Origin: Parachryseolinea silvisoli
GTDB lineage: Bacteria; Bacteroidota; Bacteroidia; Cytophagales; Cyclobacteriaceae
Direction of reading: 5' to 3'
Assembly: GCF_021190955.1 (NCBI RefSeq)
Contig: NZ_JAIOAO010000004.1
Span: 186,001 to 250,000, forward strand
Length of the DNA: 64,000 bases
Every line of letters begins with the position of its first letter. Position 1 is the first letter of the stretch. The position numbers and the translations under genes were made by a program. The notes beneath the pieces are model-generated. The model did not search any database. It was not told the origin of the DNA and was given only the letters and a program-made list of their open reading frames with translations. Below, piece by piece: positions 45,048 through 54,467 of this stretch.

Positions 45048-46661
45048 TTAATTGCGTGGAATGACGTCCCACCACAGCGGTGTCTGCGTGTCATCCGGGC
45101 CGTTGAGCAAAGCTTCGCCAGTGGCAACGCCTTCGGGGTTGATCCCGCGCTCCGATTCGAGGAACGGAATGCGGCGAAGCCATTGCGAAGAAGGGTTTCC
45201 AATCAGCGGGTTGTCGGAGTTTACCACCGGGTACAGTTTCAGTTTATGACTGCGGCGGTAGTCGGCCCAGGCTTCCACTCCGTCGGGGAAGAGCGCGATC
45301 CATTTCTGGGTGGCTATCTGCTCTTCCTGGACTTCCAGGGTGCTACCGAATGCAACGGGAATATCCGTCATCGCCGGCGAGTTGAAGAAATCGTCGGGCT
45401 CGGTGGGTGTGTTGCCACTGGCGGCGTATGCCGCGGCTTGACCGGCCGTGAAGCCCCATTGCAGGAAAGACTGGGTGATGCCCGCCTCATAGTATTCCTG
45501 AGGTGTGCCGCCGCCCATATTCCAGTTTTTCAGAGCGCCTTCTGCGCGCAGGAACCAGGCCTCTGCAGAACACATAACATTCTGAGGTGTAGAGTTGTAG
45601 GTTGCTATACCACCGACCGATACAGGCGACCAGCGGGGTCCCTGCTGGGAAAGCGAATCCGTATGGTTAACAGCCGCTGCCATCTGACCAGGAGTCATAC
45701 CGTTACGTACACCGTCATATTCGCGGCGAACTTCCGTGCCGCCGATCACCACAGGGTGATCCAGGTAATATTCCGATATACGCGGGTCTTCGTATCCTTT
45801 CAGGACCGATTCCATCGATGCGCTCATGCGAAATTCGTTCCACTGCATAATAGCCAGTCCGTTGCCATCGCCGCCGTTCAGCGAACGCTGTACCAGCGCG
45901 TCGTCGGCAGGGCTCTCTTCCATCACACCACCGGCAACGGCGGCTTCCGCCTCGGTTTGCGCACGCTCCGGGTTTACGTTTGAAATGCGCATGGCTAGCC
46001 GAAGCCGTAGTGTATTGGCGAATTTTATCCAAAGGTCTACATCACCGCCATACAGGATGTCATAGTTTCCGAACGGAGTCTCTGTACGTTTCCCCTCCAG
46101 CACAGTAACGGCAGCGGATAGTCGTTCAAAGAAGTTATTGTAGATTGCGTCTTGTGCATCATACGGTACGACCTCACTGTCTTGTAAAATCTGCGTGTAA
46201 GGGATTGGGCCCCAATAGTCCGTCACCCGGTGGAATGCATATACCCACCAGATGCTGGCCAATTGGTATTCTGCACTGGAAGGATCCGTCAGTTGAAATA
46301 TAGCATCCAGTTGTGGTGCAACCTGCGTGTAGATCGGATTGAAGGCGGCACCCACCCAGTTCTGGTTGATGACCAGACGGTCAGACCCGAAGGAGCTCGC
46401 GGTACAGGCAAAATATTGCGCATACTGGTCGGCAAAAAGGTTCTGTGCGATCTGGTAATTGTTCTGGTTGTTCGGGGCCACCGACAAGGCCTTGCTGAAC
46501 AGGAACGGAATTTCCGCTGCCGTCATCACGGTCACATTTCGTTTGTCGGTATTGATGCTTTCGTAGCTCTCCGTACACGCCAGCAACAACATGCAACTGC
46601 CCAACAACATACAGGTGGCGCGGAGTATATAGCGTTTTGTTTTTTTCATAAGTATTGTCAT
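45048..46661 (-). CDS. SusD-like lipoprotein 2
   Basis: A 537-residue SusD-like_2 protein and probable ligand-binding partner of SusC 2. The lipobox is MLLLAC followed by TESYESINTDKRN. Family landmarks are WWVYAFHRVTDYWGPIPYTQ, WIKFANTLRLRLAMRI, SAEAWFLRAEGALKNW and QKWIALFPDGVEAWADYRR. It is clearly paralogous to SusD 1 but the two are diverged. ATG 46661 adds a few residues before MKKTKRY at 46649. It starts seven bases after the SusC 2 stop. Confidence 0.95.
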   Translation of the reverse strand: MTILMKKTKRYILRATCMLLGSCMLLLACTESYESINTDKRNVTVMTAAEIPFLFSKALSVAPNNQNNYQIAQNLFADQYAQYFACTASSFGSDRLVINQNWVGAAFNPIYTQVAPQLDAIFQLTDPSSAEYQLASIWWVYAFHRVTDYWGPIPYTQILQDSEVVPYDAQDAIYNNFFERLSAAVTVLEGKRTETPFGNYDILYGGDVDLWIKFANTLRLRLAMRISNVNPERAQTEAEAAVAGGVMEESPADDALVQRSLNGGDGNGLAIMQWNEFRMSASMESVLKGYEDPRISEYYLDHPVVIGGTEVRREYDGVRNGMTPGQMAAAVNHTDSLSQQGPRWSPVSVGGIATYNSTPQNVMCSAEAWFLRAEGALKNWNMGGGTPQEYYEAGITQSFLQWGFTAGQAAAYAASGNTPTEPDDFFNSPAMTDIPVAFGSTLEVQEEQIATQKWIALFPDGVEAWADYRRSHKLKLYPVVNSDNPLIGNPSSQWLRRIPFLESERGINPEGVATGEALLNGPDDTQTPLWWDVIPRN

Positions 46662-46668
46662 TGAATGC

Positions 46669-49600
46669 TTAGAACGTAAGTGTCAGATTACAACCCAGGC
46701 TGCGCGTAGAAGGAAGCGTTGCAATCTGAATTCCTTGATAGTTACCATTGCCCATGCTCATATCGGGATCTATTTGCATCTTGCGTTTGCCAAGTCCGGG
46801 TATATCCAGAAGCGACTCGCCGCGGTACAGCCAGGCCAGGTTTCTGGCGACGATCGAAAATTTAGCTGAACGGATCAAAAAGTTGGAAGGAACCGGTATG
46901 TTATAGCCGATGCTCAACTCGCGGATGCGGAAGTTGGTGGCATCATAGGCAAATACCTCGCCTACACCATAACGTTTTCCGGCAACGACGTTGTCACCGG
47001 CCGACCAGAATTGTTCGGCTGTAACGTTGGTTGCGACAGGGGTGCCGTTGGAATCAACACCACCAAGGTTCCAGCCTTCCTCGCGGTTGCTGGCCGTTAC
47101 TTCGGCGATGCCACTGTTAGCCAGGTTCATCTCGGTTGCGTCAACCACGATGCCTCCGATACGACCGTCTATCAGCACGCGTGCCGAGAAGTTCTTATAG
47201 GTGAAGGAGTTTGTAATACCCATGGTAGCCTTCGGGTTGAAGTTGCCCAGGCGTGTATGCTGGCCGTCGGTAGTCGGCAGACCATTAGGCGTTACCACCA
47301 ATTGGCCGTCGTCGTTGCGAACCCAGTGTTTGCCATACAGATCACCATAGCTCCCGCCTTTTACAGCGATGGGAGTCGCCAGGCGGCCATAGCCGGTGCC
47401 GCCTCCCAGGAAAAACTCGCCGTCCGGAAGAGAAGGGTCTATTTCAATTACCTTGTTTCGGTTTAAACCAAAGTTATAGGTAATATCCCAGCTGAAATCT
47501 CCGCTCTTGACAGGAGTACCGCTCAACACGGCTTCGATGCCCTGGTTCTGAATGTTACCGGCGTTGAAGTACTTGGATTCATAGCCTGTGCCAACAGGTT
47601 GACGTGCTTGAAGAAGTTGGTTGCGGGAGTTACTCTTATAGTAGGAAAATGTAAGCCCGAGACGCCCTTCCAGGAAACGTGCATCAAACCCGAACTCGAT
47701 ATTGGTTACCTCTTCGGGTTTTAAGTCTGCAAGAGCCTGTGTGTATTGACGGTGCAGAAAGCCATTGCCTGCACCAGCTTCATATGGATACGATGGATTG
47801 ATAATGAATGGCTGGCCTCCGTTACCTACCACGGCGAAGTTTGCATTTAGTTTAAGAAACGATATTGCCTGTGGCATTGTCACCAGATCGGAGATCACGC
47901 CTGAAAGGCCGACCGACGGGTAGAACACATTATACGGATCAGGAAGTGACGAGAACCAGTCATTCCGGCCTGTTACTTCTAAGAAAATGGCTTCCTTATA
48001 CGCAAAGCTTAACTGTCCGAAAACTGCCTGCACCTGTTGGTGAAAGAGATTTGATGCGTCGTAAGGATAATTAAAAGACTTTCCGTTCGACATGAGAAAC
48101 AGGTTGGGGACGTTCAGGCCGTTCGCCTGCGAAACGTTGCGCTCATGTTGTTTGTCCTGGTAGATGGCACCGGCGCGGTAGTCCAGCTTTAAATCTTTAT
48201 TCAGATCAAACGCACCGTAAAAATTCAGATCATACCACTGTTGAGTGGCGACCATGTCCATGCGTTCGTAGAGACCGCCGGCTGTCGTGGCCCATAACAA
48301 CGTGCCGTCCGAGTATTTTGAATTCCCCATGTCAATTTGTTTGTCCAAATTGGCGCGGCCCGAAATCCCGAACTTCTTGCTGAATTCATATTTCGCGGAA
48401 ATAAAACCCATGATGCGGTTTCGTGTCTCATTGATGCTCGTCATCTCTGTCATCCAATAAGGATTTTGATAAATGGACGAGAGCGTGGCAGGCCAGGGGG
48501 CCGGCGCCGGGGTGCCTACTTCGATAGGAGCCAGGTATTGTTTAACATCGCCAATACTCATACTCCGGGGCACCTGGTAGAGGTCGCTTACCGGCGCGTT
48601 TTCTTCACCCGTACGAGGGCGGCTATCGATGTCCTGGTAGATATAGGTCAATTTCGCATCCGTGGAAAACTTGCTGCTGATCTGGTTGGTCAGGCGCACC
48701 GTTGTCGTGTGCCGTTTCAAGTCGTTGTTGGGTATAATCCCCTTCACATTGTTATTGGTGTACGACAAATACGTCTGCATTTTTTCCGAACCACCTTGTA
48801 CGCTGATGGAGTTGTTCAAGGTTACGCCTGTCTTGAAGAAATCCTTGATATTGTCCTCTTGAGGACTGTAGGTACGCTCTTGGCCCATGAGATTCGTATA
48901 GGTCTGCCCGTTCATACGTGCACCCCAGCTGTTACCGGATGCCATTGTTAGCGCTCCCTCTATACCCTGTCCATATGTATTTTGTACGGCTGGAAGAGTA
49001 AACGGCTTTTCAGCTGTTATCCCTGAGTTTATATTAACGGTGAATCTATCCTTCGTACCCTTCTTTGTCGTAATGACCACAACGCCGTTACCTGCTTCGC
49101 TGCCGTAGAGAGCAGCGGCAGAGGCACCGCGAAGAACAGTGACCGACTCGATATCGTCCGGATTGATGTTGGAAGCTCCGTCGGAGTTTTGTACCGCGCC
49201 GAAGTCGTTGCTCGCAGGAGAAAGCGATACGTTGTTGATAGGAATACCGTCGACCACGATCAACGCATTGTTGCTTCCCTGTAGCGAGCGGTTACCACGC
49301 ATGACAAAACGTGCCCCACTACCCGGGCCACCCGAGCCCTGCGTGATCTGCACGTTAGCAATCTTGCCCTGCAGCGAGTTTACAAAGTTGTTTGCATCGC
49401 GAACTTCTGTCAATTGCTGCGCCTTAACCGTCTGGGTAGAGTACACCAGCGTCTTTGCCTCACGCTGCACACCAAGCGCCGTGACAACCACTTCGTTCAG
49501 TTGGGAGATATCCTCCGTCAGCACCACGTCAATGGACGTCCGGCCGGCCAGTGGTACATCCTGGGTGGCATACCCGATAAACGAAATAGTAAGCGTCGCG

Positions 49601-49806
49601 TTCGACACATCCGGGACACTCAGGGTAAAACGCCCCTCGGTATCCGTCGCCGCACCAACAGTCGAACCTTTCAATAGAACCGATACTCCCGGCATGGCAC
49701 TTCCGTCACTCGCAGACGTGACCCTGCCAGTCACGCTCTGCCCATACGCCACTGCTGTTGTTAGCCACAAGAACAGCAAAGACGTAAGTCGTAGACTTCT
49801 TCTCAT
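46669..49806 (-). CDS. SusC-like TonB-dependent outer membrane transporter 2
   Basis: A 1045-residue SusC homologue with signal peptide ending VAYGQ and a carboxypeptidase-regulatory domain (VTGRVTSASDGSAMPGVSVL). EVVVTALGVQR marks the TonB-box region. The plug domain has LQGKIANVQI, MRGNRSLQGSN, ALIVVDGIPI and SAAALYGSEAGNGVV. The barrel closes with a C-terminal LGCNLTLTF ending in Phe. It heads the minus-strand unit SusC-SusD-FG-GAP. The substrate is unknown; no glycosidase is linked to this pair. Confidence 0.95.
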   Translation of the reverse strand: MRRSLRLTSLLFLWLTTAVAYGQSVTGRVTSASDGSAMPGVSVLLKGSTVGAATDTEGRFTLSVPDVSNATLTISFIGYATQDVPLAGRTSIDVVLTEDISQLNEVVVTALGVQREAKTLVYSTQTVKAQQLTEVRDANNFVNSLQGKIANVQITQGSGGPGSGARFVMRGNRSLQGSNNALIVVDGIPINNVSLSPASNDFGAVQNSDGASNINPDDIESVTVLRGASAAALYGSEAGNGVVVITTKKGTKDRFTVNINSGITAEKPFTLPAVQNTYGQGIEGALTMASGNSWGARMNGQTYTNLMGQERTYSPQEDNIKDFFKTGVTLNNSISVQGGSEKMQTYLSYTNNNVKGIIPNNDLKRHTTTVRLTNQISSKFSTDAKLTYIYQDIDSRPRTGEENAPVSDLYQVPRSMSIGDVKQYLAPIEVGTPAPAPWPATLSSIYQNPYWMTEMTSINETRNRIMGFISAKYEFSKKFGISGRANLDKQIDMGNSKYSDGTLLWATTAGGLYERMDMVATQQWYDLNFYGAFDLNKDLKLDYRAGAIYQDKQHERNVSQANGLNVPNLFLMSNGKSFNYPYDASNLFHQQVQAVFGQLSFAYKEAIFLEVTGRNDWFSSLPDPYNVFYPSVGLSGVISDLVTMPQAISFLKLNANFAVVGNGGQPFIINPSYPYEAGAGNGFLHRQYTQALADLKPEEVTNIEFGFDARFLEGRLGLTFSYYKSNSRNQLLQARQPVGTGYESKYFNAGNIQNQGIEAVLSGTPVKSGDFSWDITYNFGLNRNKVIEIDPSLPDGEFFLGGGTGYGRLATPIAVKGGSYGDLYGKHWVRNDDGQLVVTPNGLPTTDGQHTRLGNFNPKATMGITNSFTYKNFSARVLIDGRIGGIVVDATEMNLANSGIAEVTASNREEGWNLGGVDSNGTPVATNVTAEQFWSAGDNVVAGKRYGVGEVFAYDATNFRIRELSIGYNIPVPSNFLIRSAKFSIVARNLAWLYRGESLLDIPGLGKRKMQIDPDMSMGNGNYQGIQIATLPSTRSLGCNLTLTF

Positions 49807-49886
49807 AATTGTAGTTTGGGTTTTGGGTTAGTAAATATTTTGAATCGACACGCTCAAGCGGAATTTTGTGCGTATCGATTACTTAG

Positions 49887-49917
49887 TAAAGATATAATGT
49901 TTTGAAACTAAAACAAG
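49887..49917 (-). promoter_or_regulatory. candidate promoter of SusC/SusD pair 2
   Basis: On the minus strand TTG (within 49914-49917), 19 bp, TATCTTTA (49887-49894), one mismatch to TAnnTTTG. The leader to the ATG at 49806 would be about 75 bases. Confidence 0.4.
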
Positions 49918-49926
49918 CGAAAGCGA

Positions 49927-49944
49927 GTGTGCGTGCACGCACAC
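49927..49944. promoter_or_regulatory. 18-bp perfect palindrome upstream of SusC 2
   Basis: GTGTGCGTGCACGCACAC is its own reverse complement. It lies 10 bp upstream of the -33 element of the SusC 2 promoter, an activator position. A related imperfect dyad, TGTGC-N4-GCACA, follows at 49956-49969. The rest of this non-coding stretch (49807-50136) holds the promoter and a terminator. Confidence 0.5.
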
Positions 49945-50084
49945 ATGCAACAGTGTGTGCGTAAGCACAAGGTTTTGAAAGTTCAGAATAACGTTTTCGA
50001 TCGTGTGCGGGGCATAATTACGGAATCACCCAATAGGTATGAAAATTTAAAAAATTTAGGGGCAGTGCCTGTAAAAAATACCCT

Positions 50085-50130
50085 AAAGACCCATACCGGT
50101 ACCGTGTTGTGGGTGATATGGGTCTTTTTT
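50085..50130 (-). terminator. terminator after the aminotransferase gene
   Basis: AAAGACCCATA (50085-50095) pairs with TATGGGTCTTT (50117-50127) across a 21-base loop. It begins seven bases past the minus-strand aminotransferase stop. The T run is stronger on the plus strand, so it may act both ways. Confidence 0.6.
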
Positions 50131-50136
50131 AATCCT

Positions 50137-51369
50137 CTATTGGATTGTTTTTTCAAAAAACGACAAGAAAAGATTGAGCTCCTGGTCCGTCGTCAGGTAG
50201 TGCGGCGACGCCCGCAGCGCCCAGGAAACGCCCTTTTCATCAAAGTCCAGCACCGCAAAATCGCGGTAGCTTGGAACGATATTAATATGCTGATTCCGCA
50301 TTTGCTGCACCAACGAAACCGGCTCGCCACCTATCACCGTAAAAGTCACCAACCCGCAAACATCCGGACCACGGTCCAATACCCGCACGCCCGGCAGAGA
50401 TTGTAACCCTTGGCGCAGATTGTTGGCCAGCATCTTGACGCGTTGCTCGATGCGGTCTTCGCCTATCGCCAAACAATATTCGATTGCCTTGCTGCTACCC
50501 AATACCAACGCATACGCAAACTCCCAGTCTTCAAAACGCGTAGCATCCGGTTGTGGCGCATAGCGATCTTTCTCTTTCCAGGTGGCACCGCGCATATCCA
50601 GAAACAATGGTTCAAGTCCTGCCTGCAAGGCCTTGTCAGATATATAGAGGAAGCCGGTGCCACGAGGTCCCCGCAAAAACTTACGCGTCGTCACACTCAG
50701 AAAGTCACAGTGTAAACGTTGTACATCGAGCGTCATCTGGCCGGCCGATTGACAGGCATCCAACAGATAATAGGTCTCCGGATATTGGGCAGCGATCTTT
50801 CCGATAGCATATACCGGCTGCACCAGTCCCGCATTGGTCGGCACGTGGGTAATGGCCAGCAGCCGCGGCCGCAGCACGCGCAGCTTTACGTCAAGATCCT
50901 CTAACGATACGCCGCCCTCCGGCGCATTCTCCACATGCACCACCCGCACGCCAAACCGTTTCTGGCAGGAGAGGAACTGAATCTGGTTGGAGACAAAGTC
51001 GTCTTGAGTAGTTAAGATCACATCATCCCTCCGGAAGGGAATAGACGACAGCGCACGGCTATACGAATCGGTGGCGCTCGATGTAAACGCTATGTTGCCG
51101 GGCTTGGTGTTGAGCAACTGGGCGGCCTGCGTATAGAAGGATCGTACTTCAGGCTCGCGCAGGGCCGCGGCTTCATAACCCCCGATACGAGCTTCCAGGT
51201 CGAGGTGGTCATGCAGGGCCTGGATCACGGGCGTTGGCATCAGTCCGGCGCCGGCATAGTTGAGATGGACAACATGACTACAGCCCGGTGTGTCGCGCCG
51301 CAGCGCATCGACCTCGGCCGGAGTAAACGGGGCGACAGATAAGTCTTTGGATAAAGTTGGTTGATTCAT
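50137..51369 (-). CDS. class V aminotransferase-fold PLP enzyme
   Basis: A 410-residue pyridoxal-phosphate enzyme of the class V (cysteine desulfurase-like) fold. FTSSATDSYSRAL contacts the cofactor phosphate, Asp204 in DACQSAGQ binds the pyridine nitrogen, and Lys230 in SVTTRKFLRGPRGTGFLY forms the Schiff base. The LNYAGAGLMP start resembles a group of uncharacterised aminotransferases and EgtE-like lyases. The substrate is unknown. It is divergent from an Lrp/AsnC regulator, which suggests an amino-acid substrate. Confidence 0.88.
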   Translation of the reverse strand: MNQPTLSKDLSVAPFTPAEVDALRRDTPGCSHVVHLNYAGAGLMPTPVIQALHDHLDLEARIGGYEAAALREPEVRSFYTQAAQLLNTKPGNIAFTSSATDSYSRALSSIPFRRDDVILTTQDDFVSNQIQFLSCQKRFGVRVVHVENAPEGGVSLEDLDVKLRVLRPRLLAITHVPTNAGLVQPVYAIGKIAAQYPETYYLLDACQSAGQMTLDVQRLHCDFLSVTTRKFLRGPRGTGFLYISDKALQAGLEPLFLDMRGATWKEKDRYAPQPDATRFEDWEFAYALVLGSSKAIEYCLAIGEDRIEQRVKMLANNLRQGLQSLPGVRVLDRGPDVCGLVTFTVIGGEPVSLVQQMRNQHINIVPSYRDFAVLDFDEKGVSWALRASPHYLTTDQELNLFLSFFEKTIQ

Positions 51370-51491
51370 AAGCGTAATCGTAAAAGTTTAAGGATGCAAA
51401 ACTACCGGTGGCGCCGGGCGTGATTTCTGCAAAGACGGAGGGCAAACGCTTTTTTACTTTATCTTTAATATCCTAAACGGGTAAAAAACGC

Positions 51492-51950
51492 ATGGACGTT
51501 GATCAGTTCGATAAACACCTTCTCCGGTTGCTGCAACAAAACAACCGGCTCACCGCCGACGAGCTTGCGCAGGAAGTAGGCCTTAGCGCATCGGCCGTGC
51601 AGCGGCGATTGAAACGCTTGCGCGAAGACAAGATTATCGAAGCCGATGTATCCATCATCGCGCCAGCCGTCGCCGGCATCGCTATCACCTGCATTGTCGA
51701 CGTCATCCTTGAACAGGGGAACTCCAAAGCGCTCGATAAATTTAAAGCCACCATGCTGGCGCAACCCGAAGTGCAGCAATGTTATTTTGTCACCGGCAAC
51801 TACGACTTCATTCTCATGGTGAACACACGTACCATGCAGGAGTACGAAGCCTTTGTGAAAAAATGGCTCATGGACAACAGCAATGTTAAGCACTTTTATA
51901 CCCACGTGGTCATGGACCGGGTCAAGGTCAGCCATAGCCTGGCGTTATAA
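51492..51950 (+). CDS. Lrp/AsnC family transcriptional regulator
   Basis: A 152-residue regulator with an N-terminal helix-turn-helix (DKHLLRLLQQNNRLTADELA, then VGLSASAVQRRLKRLREDKI) and a C-terminal RAM effector domain (CYFVTGNYDFILMVNTRTM). Lrp/AsnC proteins sense amino acids and form octamers. TATCTTTA at 51460-51467 could be its -7 element. The divergent PLP enzyme gene 122 bases away is the natural target. Confidence 0.94.
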   Translation: MDVDQFDKHLLRLLQQNNRLTADELAQEVGLSASAVQRRLKRLREDKIIEADVSIIAPAVAGIAITCIVDVILEQGNSKALDKFKATMLAQPEVQQCYFVTGNYDFILMVNTRTMQEYEAFVKKWLMDNSNVKHFYTHVVMDRVKVSHSLAL

Positions 51951-52034
51951 TTAATAGAAACTTAATGCCCTGCATACCCGTTCGCCTGGCAATCCTCCCA
52001 ATCTTTGCACGTAACCTGATTTTTTAAACTATAT

Positions 52035-53519
52035 ATGATACGAAGAGACTTTATCAAAGGATTGGGCGTGTTGGGTGCTGTCGCCATCGCTCCGGTTGTC
52101 ACCCAGGCCCAGCGCCTCGTGGGCGCCAACCGCGACCTCAACACCACACAGCTCAAGGGACGTGTCCTGGCCAATGGGAAAGGCCTGGCCGGCGTTGCCA
52201 TCACCGACGGCATCAACGTCGTGCAGACCAACGCCAGGGGCGAATACACCCTGCTGAGCAACAAGACTGCTTCGTACGTATATATGTCGCTGCCGGCGGG
52301 CTATGCATTTCCGCACGAGCAGAGCATCACCCAATTTTATCGCGCGATCGACCACCGTCAGAAGACTTTCACAGCCGACTTCACACTGCAAGCCCTTCCC
52401 GGCAGCGACGACAAACACGCTTTTGTCTTGTGGGCCGACCCCCAGATACAATCCAAAGACGACGCGCAGAAACTGCTGACCCAGTCGGCCCCCGACCTGA
52501 AGGCGCTGGTGAGCGGATACCCTGCCGGCACGCTCTTTCACGGCATCGGCTGCGGCGACCTGGTGTGGGATAAGTTCGAGTTGTTTGCCGACTACAAACA
52601 AGCCATCGCGCAAAGCGGCATACCATTCTTTCAGGTCATCGGTAACCACGACATGGACCTCGAAGCTCGCACCGACGAAGGCTCGTCCAAAACCTTTGAG
52701 AAAAACTTCGGCCCGTCGTATTATTCCTACAACCGCGGCAAGATCCACTATGTCGTACTCGACGATGTGTTCTTCGTCGGCGTAGACAAAAAATACATCG
52801 GTTACCTGGACGAGCGCCAGCTTGCATGGCTCGAACAAGACCTACAAAACATCAAGGCCGGTACTACGGTCGTGGTAAGCCTGCACATTCCCACCAACAC
52901 AGGCAAGCGTCGCCGCTATAAAGAAGATGCCGACGACATGGGCGGCGTCGTATTGAACCGCGAGCGCCTGTATACGTTGTTGAAGCCATACAACGTACAC
53001 ATCCTCTCCGGCCACGCGCACGTAAACGAAAAATGGACGGAGAACAACATCACCGAGCACAACCACGGCGCAGTCTGTGGTGCCTGGTGGACCGGCCCCA
53101 TCTGCAGCGACGGAACACCCAGCGGTTATGGTGTATACGAAGTAGATGGCAACGACCTGAAGTGGTACTACAAGGCCACCGGCCGCCCGAAAGAGCACCA
53201 GCTACGCGCCTATGTGCCGGGCCGCCACCGCGTATTCCACGACGAAGTATGCATCAACGTGTGGAACTGGGACAAAGCCTGGAAGATCGAGTGTTTTGCC
53301 GACGGCAAATCCCTCGGCAGTCCCGAGCAGCGCACTGAGCTCGATCCATGGTCCGTCGAGCTACACGAAGGCGCCACCAAGCCGGTGCCGCGCAGCTGGG
53401 TAGATCCCTCGCTCACCGATCACCTGTTCTTCATCAAACCGCCGGCAGGCACTAAAAACTTTGAAGTAGTGTGTAGCGATCGTTTTAACAATCGCTACAC
53501 AGACACACTGACATTGTAA
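52035..53519 (+). CDS. Tat-exported calcineurin-like phosphoesterase
   Basis: A 494-residue protein with a twin-arginine signal (MIRRDFIKGLGVLGAVA). The domains are a carboxypeptidase-regulatory-like N-domain (LKGRVLANGKGLAGVAI, about 40-115), a calcineurin-type metallophosphatase core (about 125-345) and a C-terminal beta domain (MetallophosC type). Metal motifs are ADPQ (Gln where the family often has His), GCGDLVWD, VIGNHDMD, SLHIPT and LSGHAHVN. It likely hydrolyses phosphoesters outside the cytoplasm; the substrate is unknown. Its stop is two bases from the end of the convergent AraC gene. Confidence 0.9.
   Translation: MIRRDFIKGLGVLGAVAIAPVVTQAQRLVGANRDLNTTQLKGRVLANGKGLAGVAITDGINVVQTNARGEYTLLSNKTASYVYMSLPAGYAFPHEQSITQFYRAIDHRQKTFTADFTLQALPGSDDKHAFVLWADPQIQSKDDAQKLLTQSAPDLKALVSGYPAGTLFHGIGCGDLVWDKFELFADYKQAIAQSGIPFFQVIGNHDMDLEARTDEGSSKTFEKNFGPSYYSYNRGKIHYVVLDDVFFVGVDKKYIGYLDERQLAWLEQDLQNIKAGTTVVVSLHIPTNTGKRRRYKEDADDMGGVVLNRERLYTLLKPYNVHILSGHAHVNEKWTENNITEHNHGAVCGAWWTGPICSDGTPSGYGVYEVDGNDLKWYYKATGRPKEHQLRAYVPGRHRVFHDEVCINVWNWDKAWKIECFADGKSLGSPEQRTELDPWSVELHEGATKPVPRSWVDPSLTDHLFFIKPPAGTKNFEVVCSDRFNNRYTDTLTL
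53470..53501. repeat. hairpin inside the 3' end of the phosphoesterase gene
   Basis: TGTGTAGCGAT (53470-53480) and ATCGCTACACA (53491-53501) form a perfect 11-bp inverted repeat around a 10-base loop, 16 codons or fewer from the stop. There is no U tract. With only two bases between convergent genes it may serve as a shared 3'-end structure. Confidence 0.5.
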
Positions 53520-53521
53520 TA

Positions 53522-54379
53522 CTACGCACCGGCCACGAGCTTTTGCCCGGCCATCGATTTTTTCCGGAATACGGTAGGACTAACGCCCGCGTGTTTCTTA
53601 AAGGTGCGGTTCAGGTGGCTTTCGTCGGCAAAGCCAAACTCGTCGGCGATCTCGCGAATCCGCATGTCTGTATAACGCAGGCGTGTTTCGATCAGCTTGA
53701 GCTTATAGCCGGTAATATATTGTTGCAGCGACTCGCCCGTCAACTTCTTGAAATACTCGCTGATATAGGTGGGCGAGAGATTAAAACGTGTCGCGATCTT
53801 TTCGATCTTCAGCTGTTCGGGAGTATAGATATGTTCGTGAATATAGCTTAGCAGGGGGAGGGACGTGTCGGAGAACGGCTTGGAAGGCCCTTCGTCAACC
53901 TGCAGGGTGAGATTACGGGCAGCGATGGTAATGATGGTATTGACAAGCTGCGCCATCACCTCGTGGTTATGCGGGTGGTCATTGGCCTGCTCGCGTATGA
54001 GGGCTTCGACCAACGCGCGAATCAGGTGTTTGTCGGGGGTGTTCTTCAATATGCATACCGGTAGGTGGTTGTGATGGTGAAAGATGAACTCCATCTTTTG
54101 TACCCATGCGCGGCCTTGCGTTTTAAGGTAGCTATCATTAAAGCGTATAAAGAAGAACTTGGTAAAGGCCTTTACCTCAAAGCTGTGTTTGTCCTGCGGA
54201 AAGATCAGAAACATCTTGTTGGCGGCATACGCCAGCTGGTGTGTATTAATGGTTTGTATCCCTTCGCCTTCGAGAATAAAGACCAGCTCGAAAAATGTTT
54301 TCCGGTGCTCGCGCACGGCGTAAGCGTCGGTTTCCAAAAGCTCCAACGCAAACGGCTGATGAAGATTCCTGACTTCCAT
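53522..54379 (-). CDS. AraC family transcriptional regulator
   Basis: A 285-residue regulator with an N-terminal cupin-like sensing domain (FFELVFILEGEGIQTINTH, FLIFPQDKHSFEV) and a C-terminal pair of helix-turn-helix motifs (IEKIATRFNLSPTYISEYFK, then IREIADEFGFADESHLNRTF). It is a close paralogue of the regulator at 62313 (shared FFELV, PQD.HSF, FADESHLN). It is divergent from a DoxX gene, with 88 bases between. Confidence 0.94.
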   Translation of the reverse strand: MEVRNLHQPFALELLETDAYAVREHRKTFFELVFILEGEGIQTINTHQLAYAANKMFLIFPQDKHSFEVKAFTKFFFIRFNDSYLKTQGRAWVQKMEFIFHHHNHLPVCILKNTPDKHLIRALVEALIREQANDHPHNHEVMAQLVNTIITIAARNLTLQVDEGPSKPFSDTSLPLLSYIHEHIYTPEQLKIEKIATRFNLSPTYISEYFKKLTGESLQQYITGYKLKLIETRLRYTDMRIREIADEFGFADESHLNRTFKKHAGVSPTVFRKKSMAGQKLVAGA

Positions 54380-54406
54380 GACCTGTAAATGTACAGATCA
54401 TCCCCC

Positions 54407-54437
54407 GAAATGTTCTATCCCGACGCTGAAATTGTCT
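54407..54437. promoter_or_regulatory. candidate AraC direct-repeat operator
   Basis: GAAATGTTCT (54407-54416) and GAAATTGTCT (54428-54437) match at eight of ten bases and start 21 bp apart, the spacing of AraC half-sites. A small dyad CTGTA-N4-TACAG lies at 54383-54396. Both sit between the AraC and DoxX genes. Confidence 0.35.
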
Positions 54438-54467
54438 CCACCTTTGTTGCGTAAAACAACGTATTTC

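Noticed and set aside
49927-50406. A 159-codon plus-strand frame starting in the palindrome upstream of SusC 2
   Set aside because: It runs through a palindrome, a terminator and the 3' end of the aminotransferase gene, and the translation looks random.
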